From: Amorphoplanes friuliensis DSM 7358
Lineage (GTDB): Bacteria > Actinomycetota > Actinomycetes > Mycobacteriales > Micromonosporaceae
Length of the DNA: 64,000 nucleotides
Direction: 5' to 3'
Assembly: GCF_000494755.1 (NCBI RefSeq)
Contig: NC_022657.1
Span: 9,144,001 to 9,208,000 of the forward strand
In this document: in pieces, positions 52,758 through 60,438 of the stretch
Numbering within the stretch: the first letter of the stretch is position 1
How the letters are laid out: the number at the start of each line of letters is the position of its first letter
Notes under the pieces: generated by a model
Databases searched by the model: none
What the model was told of the DNA's origin: nothing
Seen by the model: the letters and a program-made list of their open reading frames with translations, nothing else
Program-made: the position numbers and the translations under genes

Positions 52758-53864
52758 ATGGGAGACCTCGCGCGTTTGCTCAAGGAGAGCTGGAGCCTCG
52801 TCGAGGAGCATCAGGACAAGGTCGCCGGCTATTTCTATGCGCGGATCTTCCTGTCGCACCCGGATCTGCGCGACCTCTTCCCCGTCCACATGGACGTGCA
52901 GCGCTCCCGGCTGCTGAACGCGATCATCACCGCGGTGCAGACGCTGGAGGACCCGGAGAAGTTCGACGACTACCTGCGTGCGCTGGGCCGCGACCACCGC
53001 AAGTTCCACGTGGAACCGGAGCACTACGAGGTTGTCGGAGGCGCCTTGATCGAAGCCATGCGGCAGTTCGCCGGCGAGCACTGGGGCATCGAGTACGACC
53101 AGGCGTGGGCCGACGCGTACGCGGTGATCGCCTCCAAGATGCTGGCCGGCGCCGAGGCGGACACCAACCCGCCCTACTGGTACGCCGAAGTGACGTCCCA
53201 CGAGCGTCGCGCCAACGACATCGCCGTCTTCACGGTCACGCCGATGCAGCCGCTGGAGTTCCGGGCCGGGCAGTACCTGAGCGTCGAGTGCCCACGCTTC
53301 CAGCCCCGGCTCTGGCGAACCTACTCACCGGCGAACGCACCCCGCCGCGACAACACGCTGGAGTTCCACGTGCGGGCCGTGGGCGCCGGCTGGGTCTCCA
53401 GCGCGCTGGTCCGCCGGCTCGAGGTCGGCGACATGATCCGGCTGGCCGCACCGATGGGCTCGATGAACCTGGACCGGCGGTCGACCCGGGACGCGGTCTT
53501 CGTCGCCGGTGGCACCGGGCTGGCACCGATCAAGTCACTGCTCGAGGAGCTGACCCGTTACAACCGGACGCGCTGGGTGCACGTCTTCTTCGGGGCGCGG
53601 ACCCGGGACGACCTCTACGACCTGGCCGAGCTCAACCGTCTCGCCGCGCGTTACCCGTGGCTGTCCGTGGTGACCGCCTGCAGTGACGACCCGACGTTCC
53701 CCGGCGAGCAGGGCAACATCTCCGACGTCGTGGCGCGGTACGGCCCGTGGAACGAGCACGACTTTTTTGTCTCCGGCTCCGGCCCGATGGTCAAGGCGAC
53801 GATGCGGACCCTCGCCGAGCTGCAGGTCCCGTCCGTCCGGATCAAGTACGACAGCTTCTCCTAG
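52758..53864 (+). CDS. Flavohemoglobin-type protein: globin plus FAD/NAD reductase
   Basis: 368 residues from ATG 52758 (AAAGG just upstream); an in-frame GTG at 52683 would add 25 residues. The globin domain (about 1-135) has DLFPVHMDVQRSRL, the proximal His near residue 80 (GRDHRKFHVEPEHYEVVG) and a Tyr in the B10 region. The reductase has RTYSPAN (FAD), GVGxGWVSSALV-like and AGGTGLAPIKSLLEE (NAD) motifs and ends IKYDSF. It resembles flavohemoglobins that oxidise nitric oxide to nitrate and FHb-like proteins of actinobacteria. Converges with the XRE-deformylase gene, their stops overlapping by 4 bases. Confidence 0.92.
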   Translation: MGDLARLLKESWSLVEEHQDKVAGYFYARIFLSHPDLRDLFPVHMDVQRSRLLNAIITAVQTLEDPEKFDDYLRALGRDHRKFHVEPEHYEVVGGALIEAMRQFAGEHWGIEYDQAWADAYAVIASKMLAGAEADTNPPYWYAEVTSHERRANDIAVFTVTPMQPLEFRAGQYLSVECPRFQPRLWRTYSPANAPRRDNTLEFHVRAVGAGWVSSALVRRLEVGDMIRLAAPMGSMNLDRRSTRDAVFVAGGTGLAPIKSLLEELTRYNRTRWVHVFFGARTRDDLYDLAELNRLAARYPWLSVVTACSDDPTFPGEQGNISDVVARYGPWNEHDFFVSGSGPMVKATMRTLAELQVPSVRIKYDSFS

Positions 53865-55402
53865 TAACTCCACGGGCGGCCGGTCTGGCGGTACTCGTCG
53901 ACCGGCACGAGGTTGGCACCGGGCACCATCCGGTCCACGTACAACCGGCCCTCGAGATGATCGATCTCGTGGCTGACCAGGCGGGCCATGGCCCGCTCGA
54001 AGGAGGTGATCATCCGGGTCCCGTCGAAGCGGGCGTGCTCCACGTCGACCCGCAACGGCCGGACCACCAGACCCCGGTAGTCGAAGAAGGAGAGACAACC
54101 TTCGTACTGCTCGTCGGTCTCGCTCGACTCGTCGACGACCCGCGGGTTCAGGAGGATCACGGGCTCCGCGCCGCGCTCCGGTGGGCGTACCACGGCGGCG
54201 GCAACCGCCAGGCCGATCTGCGGCGCGGCCAGTCCGACACCCTTGCTGAAGTCGTGCAGGCCCTCGAGCCGGTCGAGGATCATGCGGAGACCGGCGACCG
54301 CGTCACGGGCAGCCGGCTCCTCCCGGGGCAGCTGGAAGTGCCGGGCGCGCTGCCGGAGCAGGTCCGCACCCCGCTGCACGATGCCTATTCCGCGCATCCG
54401 CTGGCTCGCTCTCAGCTCGTGGCCGTTGTGTTCGGGCTTGGGGACTCCTTCGTCCGGCGTGGTGGGTGCCGCCTGGCCGCGGAACCGCCATTCGAGGCGG
54501 TAACGGGCGTTGAGCAGCGGTGCGTCCGTCGACCACTCGAAGACCGCACGACGCGCGTCGCTGTGGCGTTCAAGAGGCGTACGGACGGGTACTTCAGCAG
54601 CAAGCGACGTCTCGACGCCCCAGACCTGAGGCTCGAACTCGACGGGGAAGTCGAGACGGACGGTGAGATTGCGGGTGGGGAGCCGGACGGCTCGCTGGAA
54701 CCACTGCCCCCACTTCTCCTCGCCGACGCTGTAGGCGTACTCGATGGTGGTCCGTTCGCCGGGGTAGAGGGGGAACTGACCGTGCTCGTTCTGGAAGAGC
54801 AGCCAGACCTCCTTCGCGGCGTCCCGGTCGAGCTTGAGCCGCCACTGCATCCGCTCGGTGGCCTCGCCCTCACCGGCGACCGCCCGCAGGTCCATCTCCT
54901 CGAAGCTGAGCGGGTGCTGCCGGTGGTGCCTGTTCGACCCCTGCGGGTCGTGCGGGTACCGGTCGACCGCGATCTTCACGAGGTACCGCGTGACCGGCTC
55001 GATGCCCGCGTTGTAGAGGGCCCGGCGGATCACACACCGGTAGGCGCCCTCGGTGTACGTGAGCTCGGCGATCTCCTGCTCCACGATGAGGCCGGTGCCG
55101 GGCGGCATCCACTGCGCCGGAACGGGCGGGTCGCGGTGGAGGACGGGGCCGCGGGCGTGCCGCAGTTCGTCGTACTCCTGGAAGCGCTGCCAGATCGCCC
55201 CGCCGGCGGCCAGGACCGCCTCCGCGCGCCGCGCGAAGTCCTCGGTCGGTTTGTGCCGGCGTCCCTCGACGTGACTGACGTAGGACGGATCGAAGCCCAT
55301 GCGCGCAGCGAGCTGCTTCTTCGTCATGCCGCGCTCGACCCGCCATTGCGCGAGCGCCGACACGAAGTGGTCGGCAGCCCTCTCGACAGGCGAGGTGGTC
55401 AT
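53861..55402 (-). CDS. XRE DNA-binding domain fused to peptide deformylase
   Basis: 513 residues from ATG 55402 (GTG 55405 overlaps it in frame); AAAGGGG lies about 10 bases upstream. Residues about 8-70 form an XRE helix-turn-helix (ALAQWRVERGMTKKQLAARMGFDPSYVSHVEGRRHKPTEDFARRAEAVL). Residues about 90-330 are a beta-rich region I cannot name (VIRRALYNAGIEPVTRYLVKIAVDRYP ... EVWLLFQNEHGQFPLYPGERTTIEYAYSVGEEKWGQWF). Residues about 345-513 are a complete peptide deformylase with all three motifs: GVGLAAPQIG, YEGCLSF and SHEIDHLEG, so the metal ligands Cys and two His and the catalytic Glu are present. A free-standing deformylase is normally about 170-200 residues. The fusion to a DNA-binding head is unusual; the enzyme may be recruited as a sensor or act as a regulated deformylase. 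Confidence 0.9.
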   Translation of the reverse strand: MTTSPVERAADHFVSALAQWRVERGMTKKQLAARMGFDPSYVSHVEGRRHKPTEDFARRAEAVLAAGGAIWQRFQEYDELRHARGPVLHRDPPVPAQWMPPGTGLIVEQEIAELTYTEGAYRCVIRRALYNAGIEPVTRYLVKIAVDRYPHDPQGSNRHHRQHPLSFEEMDLRAVAGEGEATERMQWRLKLDRDAAKEVWLLFQNEHGQFPLYPGERTTIEYAYSVGEEKWGQWFQRAVRLPTRNLTVRLDFPVEFEPQVWGVETSLAAEVPVRTPLERHSDARRAVFEWSTDAPLLNARYRLEWRFRGQAAPTTPDEGVPKPEHNGHELRASQRMRGIGIVQRGADLLRQRARHFQLPREEPAARDAVAGLRMILDRLEGLHDFSKGVGLAAPQIGLAVAAAVVRPPERGAEPVILLNPRVVDESSETDEQYEGCLSFFDYRGLVVRPLRVDVEHARFDGTRMITSFERAMARLVSHEIDHLEGRLYVDRMVPGANLVPVDEYRQTGRPWSY

Positions 55403-55598
55403 CACGGATGTCCCCTTTGCGACAGGAATTTCAGTGTCCATGTCATGGGGTGTCCGCATGGGGCTAGTAGCGCGTTGCCGACAGATACCTTGACGAAACC
55501 GGCAACGCCGCAACGCTGCGTCAGGTCACCCTCGCAGGGGGTATTTATCCCAAGAACACCTGTCCGGGGGCGGGTAACCAGGCATTGTGCTCGCGTGG

Positions 55599-55617
55599 TT
55601 AGGTTAGCCTTAACAAG
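55599..55617 (+). promoter_or_regulatory. IdeR/DmdR-like iron box before FhuF-like gene
   Basis: TTAGGTTAGCCTTAACAAG. The first twelve bases fit the actinobacterial iron-box consensus TTAGGTTAGSCTAACCTAA and 15 of 19 positions match by hand count; the right half is imperfect. It lies 118 bases upstream of the FhuF-like start and 41 bases upstream of the leader ORF. Iron-dependent repression is the predicted effect. Confidence 0.7.
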
Positions 55618-55657
55618 GTACGGTGGGCCGTCCTGAAGACCGACGACACGTGGCGAG

Positions 55658-55720
55658 GTGACAGTGGTGATCCGGCAGACGAAGCCGCGTTACCGCGGCC
55701 TGAGCGGCGGCCTCCGGTGA
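55658..55720 (+). CDS. Tiny leader ORF overlapping the FhuF-like start
   Basis: 20 codons from GTG 55658, with GTGs at 55664 and 55667 as alternatives; the latter have GAGGTGACA upstream. The basic peptide contains QTKPRYRGLSGG. Its TGA (55718-55720) overlaps the GTG of the FhuF-like gene by 4 bases, and that gene has only a weak ribosome site of its own, so translation of this ORF probably couples to it. Short length makes this tentative. Confidence 0.4.
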   Translation: MTVVIRQTKPRYRGLSGGLR

Positions 55721-56517
55721 CCGCGGCCCTCGATCGTGCTCTCGCCTCCGATTACGCCCAGCAGCCGCTGGCGCCGGTGACCGCCACCCTGCGGGCGATG
55801 TTCGGCACCAGCACCGAGCTGCCGGGCCTGGCGCCGGACCTGCTGGTCCAGGACCCGACCGGCTGGCTGCCGACCTCCGACCTCGCCGGCGCGAGCCTCG
55901 ACACCCTGCTCGACTCGTCCCGGCAGCGCTGGCAGGCCCAGCCGCACGCCGCGGCGGCGCTCGCCTGGAAGGCCTACACCTACTGGCTGACCCTGCCGGC
56001 CGTGCTGGGCTGGGCCTCGGCCCGCCGGGTGCCGCTGCTGACCGGCACCGACGTGCTGATGCACTTCTCCGACCCGCGGCCCCTGGTCACGATCGGCCTG
56101 CGTCACGACATCACGGTGGCCGTGCTGCCCTCCGACCCGCTGGCGGTGAGCGGCCTGCCCCAGGTGCGGGTTGTCGCCGACGAGGCAGCGCTGCTCGAGG
56201 AGCTGCGCCGGTCGCTACTTGACGAGCACCTGACCCCGCTGCTGGACGCCATCCACACCAAGGTGCGGCTGGGCAGTCGCACGCTGCTGGGCTCACTCGC
56301 CTCGGGTGTGGCCTACGCCGTGCTGCGCTCGGCCGACGTGCTGCCGGGTTCGTCCGCGGAGAGCATCGCGGCTCTGCTGGGCACCCTCGGTGTCGACGAC
56401 CTGATCGAGCTCGTCCCGGGCCGCAACGGCAAGCTGGACGTGCAGCGCAAGACCTGCTGCCTCGCCTTCACGCTGCCGAAGCCCAAGGTCTGCATGGGCT
56501 GCTGCATCAAGCAGTAA
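55717..56517 (+). CDS. FhuF-like (2Fe-2S) ferric-siderophore reductase
   Basis: 266 residues from GTG 55717. The end carries the FhuF-type cysteine set: RKTCCLAFTLPKPKVCMGCC (C-C-x10-C-x2-C), which binds a 2Fe-2S cluster in ferric iron reductases. The body is alpha-helical and Leu/Ala-rich. FhuF-type proteins release iron from hydroxamate siderophores by reduction in the cytoplasm. The iron box upstream and the lack of transport genes nearby suggest a stand-alone, iron-repressed gene. It converges with the membrane protein gene after 10 bases. Confidence 0.88.
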   Translation: MTAALDRALASDYAQQPLAPVTATLRAMFGTSTELPGLAPDLLVQDPTGWLPTSDLAGASLDTLLDSSRQRWQAQPHAAAALAWKAYTYWLTLPAVLGWASARRVPLLTGTDVLMHFSDPRPLVTIGLRHDITVAVLPSDPLAVSGLPQVRVVADEAALLEELRRSLLDEHLTPLLDAIHTKVRLGSRTLLGSLASGVAYAVLRSADVLPGSSAESIAALLGTLGVDDLIELVPGRNGKLDVQRKTCCLAFTLPKPKVCMGCCIKQ

Positions 56518-56527
56518 GGCCCGGCTT

Positions 56528-58495
56528 TTACTGGTTGACCTTCTCGGCGTCCACCAGGTTGCGGACGTCCCAGATCCAGGCGCCGCCTGTCCAGGTGGGC
56601 TGGAAGCCGAGCAGCTCGGTCATCGCCCGCAGCATTTCGATGTCCCGCACCTGCGGCGTCAGCACGACCACGCCGGCCTTCCAGTACCGCAGGTCGGCCA
56701 GCGTCATCTCGCGACGGGTCTCGGTGATCTCCGGGATCGGGTTGCCCTGCTTGATCGACGACATCAGGCCACTCGTCGGCCGCCACGGCGGCGCGAACAG
56801 GGCCGAACGGTCGGTCGGGTCGAGCGGGTTCTGGTTGGGCAGCAGGGCGTAACCGCTGGCGATGCGCATGTCCTGGCCCGTGTAGGCACTCCAGCGCATC
56901 GGGTCCGGATACGAACTGTCCGGCAGCGGCAGGGCGACCAGCGTGTGGTTGTCGTCCACGTACTGCTTCCAGGCGCCGGTGGTGACGAAGTCCGGGACCG
57001 GGTCCATCGGCGCGATGCGCAGCGGCGTCGGGACGAGCGGCACCAGCGCCATCGCCACGGCGGTGATCATCGCGACGCGCACCGGGCCACGGGCGGCCGG
57101 CTGGGCCTTCATCAGATCCGAGGCACGCTGGCAACCGAGGGCCAGCAGGATGCCGACGATCGGAGCGATCGCCATCGCCCAGCGGGTCGGCACGGCCGAG
57201 TTGAGGACCGGGACGCTGTGCAGCAGCGCCCAGAGACCGGGAACGCCGGTGTCGACGCCGTTCAGCCGGATGCTCGGGCCGAGCGACATCGCGCCGAAGA
57301 ACAGTGCGACGCCGGCCAGCGTCACCACGGCGACGCTGCGGCGCATCCAGACGACCAGGCCGAAGAAGAGAATGACCAGACCCCAGCCGAAGAACGCGTT
57401 CTCCTCGGCGGCATTCTGGGCGAGGCGCCCCGCGGTGATGCTGTTACCGGCCACGGACCTCTGCGCGTACGCGGTGAAGGAGCCGAGGTCGGCACCGAAG
57501 TACCGGACGAACTCCGGCAGCCCGTGGTAGCTCTGCGGTCCGAAGAACTGCACGCAGAGCGGGTACGCCAGCACCGCCAGCGTCACGGCGGCCGCGATGC
57601 CCAGGCCGCGCAGGAACGTCTTGATCTCGGCCGGCTTGGCCTTGCGCCGGGAGATCGCCATGACCGCGCAGAAGATGCCGAGACCGACCGCGGTCATGAA
57701 GAGGATCTCGAGGTTGATGAACGCCTGCCAGACGAGCAGCCCCGCCAGGATCAGTCCGCCGCGGATCGCGCGGCCCGGTGTCCGCAGCGCCAGCGTGCGC
57801 CAGATGATCAGCGGCACCAGGAACTGCGAGACGATGTTCGGGTGTCCACCGGCGTGCGCGATCATGCTCGGCGCGAAGGTGGCGAACAGTGCGCCGACCC
57901 AGGCGGCCAGTCGCGAGCTGACGAACTTGCGGGACAAGACCAAATACCACGAGATGCCGGTGACTGCCAACGCGAGAGTAAGAAACGCGTTGAACGACAC
58001 ATGCGGGCCGAACAGCACAGTGATCGGCGTCATCGGCAGCGAAACGGCCAACACCGAGGTGTTGGCCATCATGTTCACCCCATCGGGGTAATTCATGCGA
58101 TCCGAGAAGAACGGATAAGCGCCATCCGTGAGCACGCGGGCACCGTGCGCCAACATCCACTCAAAGAATGCTTGATCCTGCGGATCGTCCCGCAACTCAT
58201 GATCAAGATTGAGCCACAACGGCGCGGTGATGAAGAGCGCTACCGCAATGAAGGTGAAGATAGCGAGAACATCTCGCCAGGTGAGAGAACGCCACCAGCG
58301 GGGACGGGGAGCCGTCGCCGGCTCACTCTCCGCACCGGCATCAGCTGCGGGTATGACCGAGATGGGCGCGGCCGCGACCTCTGTCTCCAGGGCGAGCAGC
58401 TCGGCGTCCAGGTCGTCGGCGTCGGCCTCGCGGTTGGGCGGCAGAACGTTCCCACCGGCCGACTGGCCTGTCGAGTCAATACCCGTAATCGTCAT
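56528..58495 (-). CDS. Large polytopic membrane protein, GT-C glycosyltransferase-like
   Basis: 655 residues. An acidic N-terminal cytosolic stretch of about 70 residues (EADADDLDAELLALETEVAA) precedes about eleven membrane helices. The first extracytoplasmic loop has DDPQDQAFFEWMLAHGARVL (Asp-rich, as in GT-C enzymes using lipid-linked sugars) and PFFSDRMNYPDGVNMMANTSV. A large C-terminal soluble domain of about 150 residues ends the protein. This is typical of uncharacterised GT-C-fold proteins of actinobacteria, which transfer sugars outside the membrane. It is divergent from the methyltransferase at 58761. Confidence 0.82.
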   Translation of the reverse strand: MTITGIDSTGQSAGGNVLPPNREADADDLDAELLALETEVAAAPISVIPAADAGAESEPATAPRPRWWRSLTWRDVLAIFTFIAVALFITAPLWLNLDHELRDDPQDQAFFEWMLAHGARVLTDGAYPFFSDRMNYPDGVNMMANTSVLAVSLPMTPITVLFGPHVSFNAFLTLALAVTGISWYLVLSRKFVSSRLAAWVGALFATFAPSMIAHAGGHPNIVSQFLVPLIIWRTLALRTPGRAIRGGLILAGLLVWQAFINLEILFMTAVGLGIFCAVMAISRRKAKPAEIKTFLRGLGIAAAVTLAVLAYPLCVQFFGPQSYHGLPEFVRYFGADLGSFTAYAQRSVAGNSITAGRLAQNAAEENAFFGWGLVILFFGLVVWMRRSVAVVTLAGVALFFGAMSLGPSIRLNGVDTGVPGLWALLHSVPVLNSAVPTRWAMAIAPIVGILLALGCQRASDLMKAQPAARGPVRVAMITAVAMALVPLVPTPLRIAPMDPVPDFVTTGAWKQYVDDNHTLVALPLPDSSYPDPMRWSAYTGQDMRIASGYALLPNQNPLDPTDRSALFAPPWRPTSGLMSSIKQGNPIPEITETRREMTLADLRYWKAGVVVLTPQVRDIEMLRAMTELLGFQPTWTGGAWIWDVRNLVDAEKVNQ

Positions 58496-58760
58496 AGCAT
58501 CGGCGAGCCTAACCGAGGTTGGTAACAGTGTTGTGACGGGCGGCGCAGGCGTGATCGAGCCGATATGTAACCGTGTATTAGCGGTGCATGGCGTCGCCCG
58601 TGCATGATGGGTAAGGACTGTGGGTACCCACGGCTCAATGTCTCAATCAGGCAAAAAATGAGCGGCCACCCCCCGCTCAACTTTCGGTTGCGCGCAGCGG
58701 ATGGTTAACTCTTCCGGTCCCGCTGTCAGCTCGGATCGGCAAGACGAGGGAACCTTACTT

Positions 58761-59474
58761 ATGGCAGACATCACTGGAGACCAGCGGATCCAGTCCGAAG
58801 TGCTCGAAGGCCTCGCCACGGCCGTGAACCACCGTCGTTGGTTCGTGGAGCTCGCGCTCCCGTACCTCGGCGACAACCCGATCGAGATCGGGAGTGGTCT
58901 GGGCGACTACGCACTCGAGTGGGCCGAACGGGTGCCCCGCTTCACCGCGACCGAGGCCGACCCCGACCGGCTGGTGCAGCTCAAGGAGCGCCTGGCCGAC
59001 CACACCAACATCGACGTGCGGCAGATGCTGCTGCCCGCCGCGGACGCCAGCGGTGAGTACAGCTCCGCCGTCTCCTACAACGTCCTCGAGCACATCGAGG
59101 ACCACGTCGGCGCCCTGCGCAGCATGGCCGAGCTGGTCCGCCCCGGTGGCCGGATCATCCTCATCGTGCCGGCCTTCATGTTCGCCATGAGCCAGGTCGA
59201 CATCGCGACCGGTCACATCCGCCGCTACACCAAGAAGACGATGCGCGCCGCGATGACCGAGGCGGGCCTCACCATCGAGAAGCTGCACTACGCGAACGCA
59301 CTCGGCCTCATCGGCTACTACGGCGCGACCAGCATCTTCAAGCTGGCGCCGAAGGAAGGCCCGATGGTCAAGGTCTACGACAGCGTCGTGCTGCCGGTCA
59401 CCAAGGCCGCCGAGAGCATCGTGAAGCCGCCGTTCGGCCAGTCGGTCTTCGTCGTCGCGAAGGTCCCCGGCTGA
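58761..59474 (+). CDS. Class I SAM-dependent methyltransferase
   Basis: 237 residues from ATG 58761, GAGGG 10 bases upstream; codon use makes upstream in-frame starts unlikely. The Rossmann core is NPIEIGSGLGDYALEWAERVPRFTATEADPDRLVQL, with SYNVLEHIEDHVGALRSMAELVRPGGRIILIVPAFMFAMSQVD (Methyltransf_11/23 type). TGHIRRYTKKTMRAAMTEAGL is the lid region seen in lipid/sugar methyltransferases. The substrate is unknown; the divergent GT-C-like gene hints at surface glycans. Followed by a strong terminator. Confidence 0.93.
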   Translation: MADITGDQRIQSEVLEGLATAVNHRRWFVELALPYLGDNPIEIGSGLGDYALEWAERVPRFTATEADPDRLVQLKERLADHTNIDVRQMLLPAADASGEYSSAVSYNVLEHIEDHVGALRSMAELVRPGGRIILIVPAFMFAMSQVDIATGHIRRYTKKTMRAAMTEAGLTIEKLHYANALGLIGYYGATSIFKLAPKEGPMVKVYDSVVLPVTKAAESIVKPPFGQSVFVVAKVPG

Positions 59475-59496
59475 TCCAGCCACCACACGGACAAAC

Positions 59497-59532
59497 CGAA
59501 GCCCGCCGGTCGAGACGACCTGGCGGGCTTCG
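59497..59532. terminator. Long terminator hairpin after the methyltransferase gene
   Basis: CGAAGCCCGCC pairs with GGCGGGCTTCG, and inside it GGTCG pairs with CGACC around AGA, forming an almost continuous 16-base-pair stem. It sits between converging genes and may serve both. Confidence 0.9.
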
Positions 59533-59544
59533 TCGTGAAAACGG

Positions 59545-60075
59545 TCAGCCGCGGACCTGGTACGTCGGCCGGATGGTCGCCCGGGCCAGCGTGTGGAACG
59601 CGAGGTTGAACCCGACGTAGGCCGGTGTCGCGTCGGCACCCACCTCGAGGCTGTCGACGTCCAGGGCATGCACTGCGAAGACATAACGGTGCGGGCGGTC
59701 GCCGGGCGGCGGCGCAGCACCGCCGTATCCCGTGTCGCCGTAGTCGTTGCGCACGGAGAACGCGCCCTCGGGCAACGGGTCGGCGCCGCACTCCAGCTCG
59801 GTGACCGAGGCCGGGAGGTTCACCGCCACCCAGTGCCAGAAGCCGCTGCCCGTGGGAGCGTCCGGGTCGAAACAGGTCACCACGAAACCACGGGTCTCGG
59901 CGGGGAAGCCGGACCAGGACAGCTGCGGCGACAGGTTCTTGCCGCCGACGCTGGTGTGGGCGTACAGCTCGTCGAGCGGCCGGCCGTCGGCGACGTCCGT
60001 GCTCGTCACAGTGAAGGCCGGGACCGGCGGCAGGATGTCGTACGGATCCGGAGCTTCGGCTCTCTCCAGGCTCAT
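59545..60075 (-). CDS. YbhB/YbcL-type PEBP (Raf kinase inhibitor-like) protein
   Basis: 176 residues from ATG 60075, with AAGGA about 10 bases upstream. The PEBP signature runs through the protein: HTSVGGKNLSPQLSWSGFPAETRGFVVTCFDPDAPTGSGFWHWVAVNLPASVTEL, NDYGDTGYGGAAPPPGDRPHRYVFAVHALD. These ligand-pocket residues (DPDAPT, HW, GYGGxxPP) are intact. Bacterial relatives bind small phospho- or anionic ligands; the physiological role is unclear. It is single, divergent from the histidine kinase gene. Confidence 0.95.
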   Translation of the reverse strand: MSLERAEAPDPYDILPPVPAFTVTSTDVADGRPLDELYAHTSVGGKNLSPQLSWSGFPAETRGFVVTCFDPDAPTGSGFWHWVAVNLPASVTELECGADPLPEGAFSVRNDYGDTGYGGAAPPPGDRPHRYVFAVHALDVDSLEVGADATPAYVGFNLAFHTLARATIRPTYQVRG

Positions 60076-60333
60076 GCTCGGTCGTCCTTCCCGATCGTGA
60101 GGCGCCGTAGCGGCGCCGCATGCCGTGTTCCCCCGATCAGCGAGCGTAACCACGCAGGTGTCAGCCATCTTTCCTGCCGATGACCAGGGGCTTCGTCGAT
60201 TCTCAGAAAACGCACAGGTGGTGCGCGCTCCTCCGCTTGCGCCGGGCGATAGTTATGTCAGACATCCGACCGGGTGCGCAGGGCAGAGATCCCCGTGCTC
60301 GGTGGTGATAGGCCGCCGGAAGGCGTCCAGCAA

Positions 60334-60363
60334 GTCGGCACCCGCCCCACGGCGGGTGCCGAC
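60334..60363 (+). promoter_or_regulatory. Strong orphan hairpin upstream of the histidine kinase gene
   Basis: GTCGGCACCCGCC and GGCGGGTGCCGAC pair over 13 bases around a CCAC loop, 75 bases before the kinase start, in the divergent region 60076-60438. A palindrome ATGTC-A-GACAT lies at 60255-60265. No gene ends here, so it could terminate a small RNA or act in the kinase leader. Confidence 0.5.
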
Positions 60364-60438
60364 TGCTGTATGGGGTGTAATCGCAGCCAGGAGGCCGAAT
60401 CGGCCACCGCCGGCGGGGCCCGGTGAGAGCATCGAACG

